Notes under the pieces: model-generated | Told to the model about the DNA's origin: nothing | Seen by the model: the letters and a program-made list of their open reading frames with translations, nothing else | Database searches by the model: none | Assembly: GCF_002846415.1 (NCBI RefSeq) | Contig: NZ_PJMX01000001.1 | Location: forward strand, 3,782,001-3,846,000 | Length of the DNA stretch: 64,000 nucleotides | Source of the DNA: Streptomyces sp. TLI_146 | Lineage (GTDB): Bacteria > Actinomycetota > Actinomycetes > Streptomycetales > Streptomycetaceae | Direction: 5' to 3' | Position numbers and translations under genes: made by a program | Part shown: positions 25,086 through 33,199 of the stretch, piece by piece | Position numbering within the stretch: position 1 is the first letter of the stretch | Layout of the letters: each line of letters starts with the position of its first letter

Positions 25086-25757
25086 TCAGCCCAGTTCCTT
25101 GCGCGGCGCCCCGCCCAGCCCCCGCTTCGCCGCCTTGCGCTGCTTGCGCTCCACGCCGATGCCGCCCATCAGGGCGAATCCCGTCACCGTCACCCGCGGC
25201 GAGCCCGGGGTGCCCTCGCCCGTCGCCTTGTCGCCGAAGCCGCCCATCAGGCCGAAGCCGCGAACCCTCACCGTCAGCTCGGGCGGGACCGTCACGCCCA
25301 TGCCGCCCATGATCGTGAAGCAGCGGATCACCGTCTCGGCGGACTCGAAGCGGGCCTCGCGCAGGTCGATGTCGCCGCCGCCCCACATCGCGAACGCGGT
25401 GAACTTCCTGCCGACCGTCCACGTGCCCTTGCGGCCGAACCCGCCCCAGAAGGCGAAGGCGCCCCGCGAGGTCGCCGTGCCGCCGATCCTGGACGGCCAG
25501 TCGACAGCTCCGGAGGCTTCGGGAGAGGAGGGGGCCGGTGTACGTACGCCCGGCGTCGGCAGGTCCCGTACCAGCGGCGCCAACTCCCCGTGCGTACGCG
25601 CCTTGTACGCCGCCTCCAGGCGCTCCTCGAACTCCTCCATGTCGAGCCGTCCCTCGGCCACCGCCTCGCGCAGCGCCTCCGCCACCCGCTCGCGTTCCGC
25701 GTCCGATGCCCGCATCTCGGGGAGACCCGCCCCCGCCCCCGAAGGTTCACTCGTCAT
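25086..25757 (-). CDS. DUF1707 protein with LiaF-like C-terminus
   Basis: 223 aa. The N-terminal DUF1707 block (MRASDAERERVAEALREAVA, then EGRLDMEEFEERLEAAYKAR, residues 15-54) is a SHOCT-like module common in actinobacteria. The C-terminal half is beta-rich with repeated GG/FALMGG and MGGMGVTV motifs like the LiaF/DUF2154 cell-wall-stress family. No membrane segment is visible. It starts 30 bases ahead of nothing else on its strand and follows the ABC remnant; function not known. Confidence 0.82.
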   Translation of the reverse strand: MTSEPSGAGAGLPEMRASDAERERVAEALREAVAEGRLDMEEFEERLEAAYKARTHGELAPLVRDLPTPGVRTPAPSSPEASGAVDWPSRIGGTATSRGAFAFWGGFGRKGTWTVGRKFTAFAMWGGGDIDLREARFESAETVIRCFTIMGGMGVTVPPELTVRVRGFGLMGGFGDKATGEGTPGSPRVTVTGFALMGGIGVERKQRKAAKRGLGGAPRKELG

Positions 25758-25766
25758 ACCGCCAGC

Positions 25767-26699
25767 CTAATGAAGGCCCCGGTCGGCGTACATCCGGGCG
25801 ATCACCGACTCGATGTCCGGCTCGCGCACCGAAAGGTCGACCAGCGGGTAGCGGTCCGCGATCCTCGCCACCAGCGGCGCCGCCGACGCCGGGAACGCCA
25901 GCCACTGACTCGGCCCCTCGACCTTCACCACGCGCGCGTCCGCGAGCTCGATCGGCGCCAGCTCGCGCTCCAGGGTGCGCTCGCTGCCCCCGATCTCGTG
26001 CAGCCCGGCCAGCGCGCCGTCGTACACCAGCCGGCCGTGGTCGATCACCATCACGCGCTCGCAGAGCTGCTCGATGTCGGTCAGGTCGTGGGTCGTCAGG
26101 AGGACGGTGGTGCCGCGCTCCTTGTTCAAGTCCCGCAGGAACGTGCGTACTTTCGCCTTGCTCACCACGTCCAGGCCGATCGTCGGCTCGTCCAGGTACA
26201 GCACCTCCGGGTCGTGCAGCAGGGCCGCCGCGATGTCGCCCCGCATCCGCTGCCCCAGCGACAGCTGACGTACGGGCACGTCCAACAGCTCGCCGAGGTC
26301 GAGGAGTTCGACGCAGCGGTCCAGGTTCGCGCGGAAGCGGTCGTCGGGGATGCGGTACATGCGGTGGACCAGGCGGTACGAGTCGTACAGCGGCAGGTCC
26401 CACCAGAGCGTGGTGCGCTGCCCGAAGACCACGCCGATGCGGCGGGCCAGGCGGGTGCGCTCGCGATGGGGGTATCCCCTGCTCGAGCGAAGCCGAGAGC
26501 TTGGGGAAGGGGCGAGGCCCGCCACGCGCACCCGGCCGCCGCTGGGGGTCAGGATGCCGGTCAGCATCTTGATGGTGGTGGACTTTCCGGCGCCGTTGGG
26601 GCCGATGTAGCCGACCATCTCGCCGCGCGGCACCGAGAAGCTGATCCCGTCGACCGCCCTGACCTGCCCGCGCTCGCGCCGCAGCCGCCGCCCGCCGCG
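25767..26699 (-). pseudogene. ABC-2 type ATPase, 5' end lost
   Basis: Remnant of an ABC exporter ATPase. Walker A (GPNGAGKST), signature (LSLGQRMRGD) and Walker B (VLYLDEP) are present and the reading frame is open from a GTG at 26633 to the stop. The frame also extends upstream through RLRRERGQVRAVDGISF, the expected family N-terminus, but no start codon or earlier N-terminal strands are found; they are replaced by the tail of a permease. A short repetitive element (26465-26512) adds about 14 residues in frame. It could still be translated from 26633, but would lack the first beta strands, so I call it probably inactive. Confidence 0.7.
26465..26512 (-). repeat. small Streptomyces-type intergenic repeat inside ATPase gene
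   Basis: The stretch with GGGGGTATCCCC, then GCTCGAGCGAAGCCGAGAGC, then TTGGGGAAGGGG resembles a short element I associate with Streptomyces intergenic regions. Here it interrupts coding sequence in frame, between the GGRVRVAGLAP and RERTRLARRIGV blocks that normally lie almost side by side in this ATPase family. Confidence 0.6.
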
Positions 26700-27256
26700 T
26701 CGCCGCCGCCCGGAGCAGGCGCCCGGTGCCGAGCAGCAGCGCGGCCCAGCCGAGCTGGACGCCGTACGCCCGCGCCAGGCCCCAGCCCGGGTGGCGGCCG
26801 AGCAGGACGTCGGCCGGGATCTGGAGCAGCGACGACCAGGACAGCGCCCGGGCCACCTCGCCGAGGGCGCCCGGGAAGACGTTGAGCGGCAGCAGCATCC
26901 CGGAGCAGAAGATCCCGCCGAGCCAGGCCATCTGCGCCATGCCCGCCCCGTCGATCAGGGCGGTACAGGTCGATCGCGATGTCACCCGTACGGATGCGTT
27001 CGACGAGCTCGTCCTCGAAGCCGCCGCCCATCATGGCGATCGTCATGATCAGGGCCTGTCCCAGCCACACATAGGTCAGCGCCTCGGACTGGTCGTAGCC
27101 GCCAAGACGCGGGCGGGCGCTCCACAGGGCCATATAGGTGTACGCCATGATCACGCCGAAGACGGTGTTGGTGCACACTCCTGCCGCTGTGGCGATCCGG
27201 TACGTCGTATGGCGTCGGAACCCACCTGCGGCAACGATCGCGTAGAGCCGCATCAC
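26700..27256 (-). pseudogene. ABC-2 type permease, internally deleted
   Basis: The 5' part reads as a normal permease from MRLYAIVAAGGFRRH through FEDELVERIRTGDIAIDLYR. At about 26958-26962 the sequence jumps into the permease C-terminal segment (LIDGAGMAQMAWLGGIF onward, ending GTGRLLRAAATRR) in a different frame. In intact relatives roughly 90 residues lie between these blocks. The permease tail then runs directly into the ATPase remnant, so the second permease normally found between them is missing. Most simply, two deletions have collapsed a three-gene exporter. Start is ATG 27253 or the GTG just before it. Confidence 0.75.
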
Positions 27257-27422
27257 CTCATCTCCCCCTCCGGTCCGTGTATGAAGGGCCCGCGCCCCTG
27301 CGCGTCAAAGCGCACGACCCCAGTACCGCCCGGCGGTCCACCGCGACGGCTTTTCCCCGGCCGGGCGTGCAATATGGGCGTACAACGCGAATCACCCGAT
27401 ACAGCCCAGTGGCGAGAGAGAC

Positions 27423-29948
27423 ATGAGCGACGACGAGCAGCCACCCCGGCCCCCTCAACAGGGCTGGGCCCCTCGGGACCTCAGCGCCACCGGCCCCGAC
27501 GCCCCCGCCGCCCCCGGCGACGGCGCACAGGGCCCCGGCGAGGAGGCCGGCCAGGGCGAGGGCGAGGGCAAGGGCAAGGGCAAGAAGAAGCGGCCCAAGC
27601 GGACCGGCTGGCGGCGCCTCGTCCCCACCTGGCGGATGGCCCTCGGCACCGTCCTCGTCGTCGTCCTGCTGCTCATCGGCGGCTTCATCGCCGGCTACAC
27701 GCTCGTCCACATCCCGCCCGCCAACGCCACCGCGACCGCCCAGTCCAACGTCTTCCTGTACGCGGACGGCAGCCAGCTCGCCCGGGACGGCGAGATCAAC
27801 CGTGAGAACGTCCGGCTCGCACAGATCCCGCTCACCGTCCAGCACACCGTGCTCGCCGCCGAGGACCGCGACTTCTACTCCGAACGGGCGGTCGACCCCA
27901 AGGCCATGGTCCGCGCCGCCTGGAACACCCTCACCGGCAAGGGCAAGCAGTCCGGCTCCACCATCACCCAGCAGTACGTGAAGAACTACTACCTGGGGCA
28001 GGAGCAGACGATCAGCCGCAAGGTGAAGGAGTTCTTCATCGCGATCAAGCTGAACCGCGAGGTCAGCAAGTCGGACATCCTGGAGGGCTACCTCAACACC
28101 AGCTACTTCGGCCGCAACGCCTACGGCATCCAGGCCGCCGCCCAGGCCTACTACGGCAAGGACATCGAGAAGGTCACCACCGCCGAGGGCGCCTATCTCG
28201 CCTCGCTGCTCAACGCCCCCAGCGCGTACGACGTGGTGACGCACCCGGAGAACAAGGCGAAGGCCGTGGCGCGCTGGAACTACGTGCTCGACGGCATGGT
28301 CAAGAAGAAGTGGATGACCCCGGCCGAGCGGGCCGCCGCCACCTTCCCGGTGCCGGGCAAGGCGCGGCCCGCGGCCGGGATGGCCGGCCAGCGCGGCTAT
28401 GTCGTCGAGGCCGTCAAGGACTATCTGACCAGCAACGACGTCATCGACGAGAACACCCTGGCCAAGGGCGGCTACCGGATCACCACCACGCTCCAGAAGG
28501 CCAAGCAGGACGCGTTCGTCGCCGCCGTCGACGACAAGGTGATGTCGCAGGTGAGCAGCGACCGCAAGGTGGACCGCAACGTCCGCGTCGGCGGCGCCTC
28601 CATCGACCCGGACAGCGGCAAGGTGCTCGCGATGTACGGCGGCATCGACTACACCAAGCAGTACGTCAACAACGCGACCCGGCGCGACTACCAGGTCGGC
28701 TCGACCTTCAAGCCCTTCGTCTTCACCTCGGCCGTCGAGAACGGCTCCAAGACGCAGGACGGGCGCACGATCACCCCGAACACGGTCTACGACGGCACCA
28801 ACAAGCGCTTCGTACAAGGCTGGTCGGGCACCGCGTACAACCCGTCGAACGAGGACGAGAAGTCGTACGGGCCGATCACCGTCCGGTCCGCCACCGACCT
28901 CTCGGTGAACGCGGTGTACGCGCAGATGGCCGTGGACGTCGGCCCCAAGACCGTCCGCAAGACCGCCGTCGACCTCGGCATCCCCTCCAGCACCCCGGAC
29001 ATGCCCAACGGGCCCTCCATCGCGCTCGGCACCGCGACCGCCTCCGTCCTGGACATGACCGAGGCGTACGCGACGCTCGCCAACCACGGCAAGCACGGCA
29101 CGTACACGATGGTCGAGTCCGTCACCAAGGACGGCGAGAAGGTGGACCTGCCCTCGCAGGACGACAAGCAGGCCGTCAGCCGCGAGGCCGCCGACACCAC
29201 CACCTCGATCCTGCAGAGCGTGGTGGAGGGCGGCACCGGTACGGCCGCGCAGGCCTCCGGCCGTGCGGCCGCGGGCAAGACGGGCACGGCCGAGGACGAC
29301 AAGGCGGCCTGGTTCGCGGGCTACACGCCCGATCTGGCCACCGTGGTCGCCGTGATGGGCCAGGACCCCGACACGGGCGCCCAGAAGCCGCTGTACGGGG
29401 CGCTGGGGCTGGACCGGATGAACGGCGGCGGGCCGCCCGCGCGGGTGTGGGCGCAGTACACGGCGGGCGCGCTCAAGGGCACCGAGCCGCAGGACTTCGA
29501 CCTCCAGCTCCAGGAGGGCGCGTCCGTGCCGCCGCCGGTCGAGACGCAGGCCCCCAACCCGAACAACCCGAACCCGCCCGGCCAGACCGAGGGCCAGGAC
29601 CAGGGCCAGACGCAGGGGCAGACCCAGGGCGGGACGACCGGCGGCACCACCGGCGCCACCACGACCACGGGCGGCACGACGACGGGCGGGACGACCGGGG
29701 GCACCACCGGCTCCACGACCGACGGGGGCACCACGACCGGCGGCACCACGGGCGCCACGACCGACGGGGGCACCACCACGGGCGGCACCACCGACGGCGG
29801 CACCACCGGAGGGACCACGGACGGCGGACCCACCAACGGCGGGACCACGGCGGGCACGGAGGGCGGCACCACCACGGGCGGCACGACGACGGGGACGACG
29901 GCCGGCGGCGCCGACCGCCCGCGCCGCCAGCCGCGCGGCCGGGGCTAG
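27423..29948 (+). CDS. bifunctional penicillin-binding protein (class A PBP)
   Basis: Peptidoglycan glycosyltransferase/transpeptidase, 841 aa. A cytoplasmic Pro/Gly/Lys-rich tail is followed by a membrane segment (residues 73-95). The GT51 domain has AAEDRDFYSE with catalytic Glu147 and GSTITQQYVKN. The transpeptidase has Ser427-TFK, Ser494-Val-Asn, and Lys619-Thr-Gly. From about residue 700 to the end the protein is low complexity: a Gln/Asn/Pro linker, then over 100 residues of TTGGTT-type repeats. It polymerises and crosslinks wall in the periplasmic space. It overlaps the converging SMR gene by four bases at the 3' end. Confidence 0.93.
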   Translation: MSDDEQPPRPPQQGWAPRDLSATGPDAPAAPGDGAQGPGEEAGQGEGEGKGKGKKKRPKRTGWRRLVPTWRMALGTVLVVVLLLIGGFIAGYTLVHIPPANATATAQSNVFLYADGSQLARDGEINRENVRLAQIPLTVQHTVLAAEDRDFYSERAVDPKAMVRAAWNTLTGKGKQSGSTITQQYVKNYYLGQEQTISRKVKEFFIAIKLNREVSKSDILEGYLNTSYFGRNAYGIQAAAQAYYGKDIEKVTTAEGAYLASLLNAPSAYDVVTHPENKAKAVARWNYVLDGMVKKKWMTPAERAAATFPVPGKARPAAGMAGQRGYVVEAVKDYLTSNDVIDENTLAKGGYRITTTLQKAKQDAFVAAVDDKVMSQVSSDRKVDRNVRVGGASIDPDSGKVLAMYGGIDYTKQYVNNATRRDYQVGSTFKPFVFTSAVENGSKTQDGRTITPNTVYDGTNKRFVQGWSGTAYNPSNEDEKSYGPITVRSATDLSVNAVYAQMAVDVGPKTVRKTAVDLGIPSSTPDMPNGPSIALGTATASVLDMTEAYATLANHGKHGTYTMVESVTKDGEKVDLPSQDDKQAVSREAADTTTSILQSVVEGGTGTAAQASGRAAAGKTGTAEDDKAAWFAGYTPDLATVVAVMGQDPDTGAQKPLYGALGLDRMNGGGPPARVWAQYTAGALKGTEPQDFDLQLQEGASVPPPVETQAPNPNNPNPPGQTEGQDQGQTQGQTQGGTTGGTTGATTTTGGTTTGGTTGGTTGSTTDGGTTTGGTTGATTDGGTTTGGTTDGGTTGGTTDGGPTNGGTTAGTEGGTTTGGTTTGTTAGGADRPRRQPRGRG
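29620..29900 (+). repeat. Gly/Thr-coding repeat array in the PBP 3' end
   Basis: Imperfect repeats of GGCACCAC- and GGCGGCAC-type units encode the Thr/Gly/Asp tail of the PBP. The tail is probably flexible or wall-embedded; array length is expected to vary between strains. Confidence 0.85.
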
Positions 29949-30265
29949 TGGCCGGAGGTGGCCTTGAGGCCGACCACGGCCACCAGCAGCAGACAGACGA
30001 AGAAGATCCGGGCGGCGGTCGCGGGCTCACCGAGCACCACCATGCCGAGCACCGCCGCACCGGCCGCGCCGATGCCCACCCAGACGCCGTAGGCGGTACC
30101 GATGGGCAGGGTCTTGGCGGCCTGCGAGAGCAGCATCATCGAGGCGACGATCCCGGCGCCGGTGAAGAGGCTGGGCCACAGCCGGGTGAATCCGTCGGTG
30201 TACTTCATCCCGATCGACCAGCCGACTTCGAGCAGACCGGCGACGAGCAGCAGAACCCAGGCCAT
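29945..30265 (-). CDS. SMR family multidrug/guanidinium-type exporter
   Basis: Four-helix small multidrug resistance protein, 106 aa. The first helix carries the essential Glu in AGLLEVGWSIGMKYTDGFTR; helices follow at about 29-50, 57-78 and 84-104, with IGTAYGVWVGIGAAG in helix three. The GMKYTDG sequence is closer to the SugE/Gdx branch than to EmrE, suggesting guanidinium export, which is inferred. ATG 30265 has GGAGGTG upstream. A perfect 20-bp palindrome lies in its leader. Confidence 0.88.
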   Translation of the reverse strand: MAWVLLLVAGLLEVGWSIGMKYTDGFTRLWPSLFTGAGIVASMMLLSQAAKTLPIGTAYGVWVGIGAAGAAVLGMVVLGEPATAARIFFVCLLLVAVVGLKATSGH

Positions 30266-30282
30266 GACAGGCACCTCCGAGA

Positions 30283-30302
30283 GACGTACGCGCGCGTACG
30301 TC
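30283..30302. promoter_or_regulatory. 20-bp perfect palindrome before SMR gene
   Basis: GACGTACGCGCGCGTACGTC is a perfect palindrome 18 bases upstream of the SMR start codon. It may be a repressor operator or a leader hairpin that hides the ribosome-binding site region. Confidence 0.5.
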
Positions 30303-30408
30303 CGCACGCGCGGGGTGCGTCGTCTTGTCGTAACCCGGTACGACGCGTCTCGTCGGGGTGCTTCAAAGATAGCAAAGTGCGACGAAAGGGTGGCCACAAG
30401 GCAGCGAA

Positions 30409-30438
30409 AAGGGCTGGTGACAGCGGTCACCAGCCCTT
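30409..30438 (-). terminator. terminator of GroES-like gene
   Basis: AAGGGCTGGTGAC and GTCACCAGCCCTT form a 13-bp perfect stem with a 4-base loop, followed on the minus strand by TTTTCG. It lies just past the GroES-like gene. Confidence 0.8.
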
Positions 30439-30459
30439 GATCTGTCACTGCGGGGCGGG

Positions 30460-30792
30460 TCAGAGATACAGCCCGGTCGAGTCCTCCGACACCCGCTCCG
30501 AGGCGACGGCGTGCAGATCGCGCTCTCGCATCAGTACGTAGGCGATGCCGCGCACCTCGACCTCGGCGCGGTCCTCCGGGTCGTACAGCACCCGGTCGCC
30601 CGGCTCCACGGTCCGGACGTTCTGCCCGACCGCGACCACCTCGGCCCAGGCCAGCCGCTTGCCGACGGCCGCGGTCGCCGGGATGAGGATGCCGCCGCCG
30701 GAGCGCCGTTCGCCCTCGGGTGTGTCGGACCGGACCAGCACGCGGTCGTGGAGCATCCGGATGGGCAGCTTGTCGTGGGTGTTCTCGCTCAC
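30460..30792 (-). CDS. GroES-like co-chaperonin family protein
   Basis: 110 aa, Cpn10 fold. IRMLHDRVLVRSDTPEGERR near the N-terminus, the mobile-loop region GGGILIPATA, and GQNVRTVEPGDRVLYDP match the family. It is divergent in sequence from housekeeping GroES and not next to groEL, so it is a paralogue of uncertain role in protein folding. Confidence 0.85.
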   Translation of the reverse strand: MSENTHDKLPIRMLHDRVLVRSDTPEGERRSGGGILIPATAAVGKRLAWAEVVAVGQNVRTVEPGDRVLYDPEDRAEVEVRGIAYVLMRERDLHAVASERVSEDSTGLYL

Positions 30793-30853
30793 GGACCGAA
30801 CCTACCTGCCCCGGCCCCCGGCGTATGCCGAAGGGCCGGGTCGGTCCGCGGCC

Positions 30854-31177
30854 TCAGTCCCGCCGCTTCCTGGCCGACGACATGGCGAGCAGCCCGACGA
30901 GGCCGACGGCGAGGAGCGCGACCGGCAGGATGCGCTCGACGCGGGGCGCGCCGTCCTCGCTCACGAACTGGGCCTTCACGTCCGAGACGGTCCGGTTCAC
31001 CGCGACGAAGGCCCGGCCCGCGGTGCGGTCCACGGCCGAGGCGACCTTCGCCTTCGCGTCGCCGGCGATCGTCGACGGGTGCAGCCGCACGCCGATCTCG
31101 TCGAGCGTCACCGCGAGCTGCTCGCGACGGCTCCTGATGTCCGCCTCGATCTGCGCAGGGGTCCTGGCTTCCGACAC
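30854..31177 (-). CDS. DUF3618 domain protein
   Basis: 107 aa. The N-terminal block ARTPAQIEADIRSRREQLAV matches DUF3618; an amphipathic middle is followed by one membrane segment (ILPVALLAVGLVGLLAMSS) and a basic end. GTG 31177 has GGAGG 8 bases ahead and fits the family start better than an ATG at 31234. Function unknown; such proteins often accompany phage-holin-like envelope genes. Confidence 0.85.
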   Translation of the reverse strand: MSEARTPAQIEADIRSRREQLAVTLDEIGVRLHPSTIAGDAKAKVASAVDRTAGRAFVAVNRTVSDVKAQFVSEDGAPRVERILPVALLAVGLVGLLAMSSARKRRD

Positions 31178-31331
31178 TGCGCCGCCTCCGTCGTTTGCTG
31201 GGGTACGGGGTGTTGTACGGGGTGTCCCGTTCATCGACAGTCTGTCAGCTCTGCCGCCGATGCACTGTCACAGGCCCCCATTAGGCTCTGCTGGAGCAAG
31301 CCACACCCCCGCCCTTCCGGAGGAAGATCCC

Positions 31332-31799
31332 ATGAGCGAGCGACTCGTCCCCGGCGACACCGCCCCCGCCTTCACCCTGCCCGACGCGGACGGCAACGAG
31401 GTCTCGCTCGCGGACCACAAGGGCCGCAAGGTCATCGTGTACTTCTACCCGGCGGCCCTCACCCCCGGCTGCACCAAGCAGGCCTGCGACTTCACGGACA
31501 ACCTGGCCCTGCTGGCCACCGCGGGCTACGACGTGATCGGCGTCTCCCCCGACAAGCCGGAGAAGCTCGCGAAGTTCCGCGAGAAGGAGTCCCTCAAGGT
31601 CACCCTCGTCGGCGACCCGTCGAAGGAGGTCCTGGAGGCGTACGGGGCGTACGGCGAGAAGAAGCTGTACGGCAAGACGGTGACCGGCGTCATCCGCTCC
31701 ACGGTGGTCGTGGACGAGGAGGGCAAGGTCGAGCGCGCGCTGTACAACGTGAAGGCGACGGGCCATGTCGCGAAGATCATCAAGGATCTGGGCATCTGA
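31332..31799 (+). CDS. bcp: thioredoxin-dependent thiol peroxidase (Bcp/PrxQ)
   Basis: Cytoplasmic peroxiredoxin, 155 aa, reducing hydroperoxides with thioredoxin as electron donor. The active-site block is PAALTPGCTKQACDFTDN, with peroxidatic Cys followed five residues later by the resolving Cys, the PrxQ pattern. DAPAF-type start (GDTAPAFTLPDADG) and C-terminal RSTVVVDEEGKV are typical. Shine-Dalgarno GGAGGAAGA precedes ATG 31332. Followed by its own hairpin terminator. Confidence 0.95.
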   Translation: MSERLVPGDTAPAFTLPDADGNEVSLADHKGRKVIVYFYPAALTPGCTKQACDFTDNLALLATAGYDVIGVSPDKPEKLAKFREKESLKVTLVGDPSKEVLEAYGAYGEKKLYGKTVTGVIRSTVVVDEEGKVERALYNVKATGHVAKIIKDLGI

Positions 31800-31820
31800 G
31801 GTTCCGCTCGACGCCCCCGA

Positions 31821-31853
31821 CGGCCCGCACCGCGCGGTATGCGGTGCGGGCCG
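31821..31853 (+). terminator. terminator after bcp
   Basis: CGGCCCGCACCGC and GCGGTGCGGGCCG form a 13-bp perfect stem with a 7-base loop, 20 bases past the bcp stop. Confidence 0.8.
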
Positions 31854-31942
31854 TTCCGCATTTCGGGCGTGACTGTCCGATTAACGGGTCGTTGGTCTGT
31901 ACGGGGCTGCGAACGCGTGGCCGGGGGCGGAGGGGTGGGGGC

Positions 31943-33016
31943 ATGGCGGGCACGCCGAAACCGGCAACAAGAGCCGACCGCAGAGGCACAGCGCCGAGTT
32001 CACACACGTACGACACGGAACAGCTGAAAGGGGCCATCGCCGAGTCCCGGAACTGGACGGATCTGATGCGGCGGCTCGGCCTGAAGACGAGCGGCGGTCA
32101 GCGACGCGTGCTCCAGGAGAAGGCCGCCGCGTACGAGCTGGACACGAGCCACTTCGTCAAAGGTAGCCCATGGCGCAAATACCCCGACGCGGCCATTGCC
32201 GAAGCCGCCGTATCGTCCTCGTCCCTGCGCGAGGTGGCACTGAAGATGGGCGCGACCCCGGCCACCGGAACTCTGTCCCACATCCGGCGCCGTATCGACG
32301 CCGCGGGCATCGACATCAGCCACTTCCCAGGCATCAACCAGTCCGAGTTGGATCTGCCCTTCACGGTCGATGAACTACGAGCGGCGGTTGCCTCGGCCGA
32401 CAGCCTGCGCGCGGCGGCCCGCTCGCTGGGTGTGCCGGACGACAGCCGCTCACGCGCCACGCTGACTCGCATACTGCGCACACAGGACATCGACATGGAG
32501 CACTTCTCCCATCGGCGCGTCTCCCTCCCCGAGGACCGACTTCGTTGCCTCGTAGGGAGCTCCACAAGCTACGCGGCCGTCATGCGCGGTCTCGGACTGG
32601 AGGTCAACGACACCAATCACCGGCGTGTCCGGCGCGCGGCGGCCCGTCTCGGCCTCGATACCAGCCACTTCAAGCGCCGGGCCTGGGGACGGCCAGAGCG
32701 CACCGCGCCCCCGACGACAGCGGACAGGATCCTGGTCGTCCTGCCGAGGCACGCCGGCCGGACCAACAGGTCCCAGCTCCATCGAGCCCTGACCGAAATC
32801 GGAGTGCCGTACGTGTGCGCGGAGTGCGGCAACACCGGCGAGTGGCGGGGGCGGCCGATCACCTTGCAGATCGACCACATCAATGGGGAGTGGCGGGACA
32901 ACCGCCGGGAGAATCTCCGGTATTTGTGCCCCAACTGCCACGCGCTGACGGAGACGTGGTGTCGCCGGAAAGGGGCGACGCGCCTCGCCGAAGAGCCCCC
33001 TCTGCCCGTACACTGA
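31943..33016 (+). CDS. HNH endonuclease with four repeated DNA-binding-like modules
   Basis: 357 aa. Four modules of about 57 residues each end in a [TIM][SE]HF motif at residues 69-71, 126-128, 186-188 and 241-243. Each looks like a small helix-turn-helix (for example TDLMRRLGLKTSGGQRRVLQ and LREVALKMGATPATGTL). The C-terminal HNH nuclease has two CxxC knuckles (VCAECGN and LCPNCHA) around ITLQIDHINGEWRDNR, with the DH pair and the Asn. ATG 31943 follows GGAGGGG. The gene ends 33 bases before tRNA-Leu. Likely a DNA endonuclease, perhaps homing or defensive; its target is unknown. Confidence 0.82.
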   Translation: MAGTPKPATRADRRGTAPSSHTYDTEQLKGAIAESRNWTDLMRRLGLKTSGGQRRVLQEKAAAYELDTSHFVKGSPWRKYPDAAIAEAAVSSSSLREVALKMGATPATGTLSHIRRRIDAAGIDISHFPGINQSELDLPFTVDELRAAVASADSLRAAARSLGVPDDSRSRATLTRILRTQDIDMEHFSHRRVSLPEDRLRCLVGSSTSYAAVMRGLGLEVNDTNHRRVRRAAARLGLDTSHFKRRAWGRPERTAPPTTADRILVVLPRHAGRTNRSQLHRALTEIGVPYVCAECGNTGEWRGRPITLQIDHINGEWRDNRRENLRYLCPNCHALTETWCRRKGATRLAEEPPLPVH

Positions 33017-33049
33017 ACTCCGCCGATCGAGCAGTTCGACTGGCAACAG

Positions 33050-33132
33050 GCGGCCTTGGCGGAACGGCAGACGCCTCGCATTTAGGGTGCGATGGGAGCA
33101 ATCCCGTGAGGGTTCGAATCCCTCAGGCCGCA
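33050..33132 (+). tRNA. tRNA-Leu (anticodon UAG)
   Basis: Acceptor GCGGCCT pairs with AGGCCGC, discriminator A. The anticodon stem TCGCA/TGCGA encloses loop TTTAGGG with anticodon TAG at 33083-33085. The long variable arm (about TGGGAGCAATCCCG) and the T-arm GGGTTCGAATCCC are those of a class II leucine tRNA. CCA is not encoded. It reads CUA codons, which are rare in Streptomyces but frequent in the DUF262/HEPN genes of this window. Confidence 0.93.
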
Positions 33133-33136
33133 CGGA

Positions 33137-33187
33137 GCGTGAAACCGAAGGTCTGACTCGCAGCCATCGCGAGCCAGACCTTCACGC
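33137..33187. terminator. terminator between tRNA-Leu and rdgB
   Basis: Long hairpin with arms GCGTGAA...AAGGTCTG.CTCGC and GCGAG.CAGACCTT...CACGC. It lies between the tRNA gene and the converging rdgB gene and could serve both strands. Confidence 0.7.
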
Positions 33188-33199
33188 TTTGGTAGGCCC

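Noticed and set aside
23109..26885. Long plus-strand open frame opposite DUF445 and ABC genes
   Set aside because: Its translation is low-complexity Arg/Pro/Ala sequence and it is the antisense of clear genes; an effect of high G+C.
27258..29096. Long minus-strand frame opposite the PBP gene
   Set aside because: Sequence is Val/Gly/Arg-rich without motifs, and the PBP on the other strand has all catalytic motifs.
30266..30400. Guanidine riboswitch ahead of the SMR gene
   Set aside because: I found no recognisable guanidine-I, -II or -III core; only the palindrome stands out.
31943..33132. Integrated element using tRNA-Leu as attachment site
   Set aside because: No integrase and no duplicated tRNA end were seen nearby, and rdgB and bcp flank in normal order.
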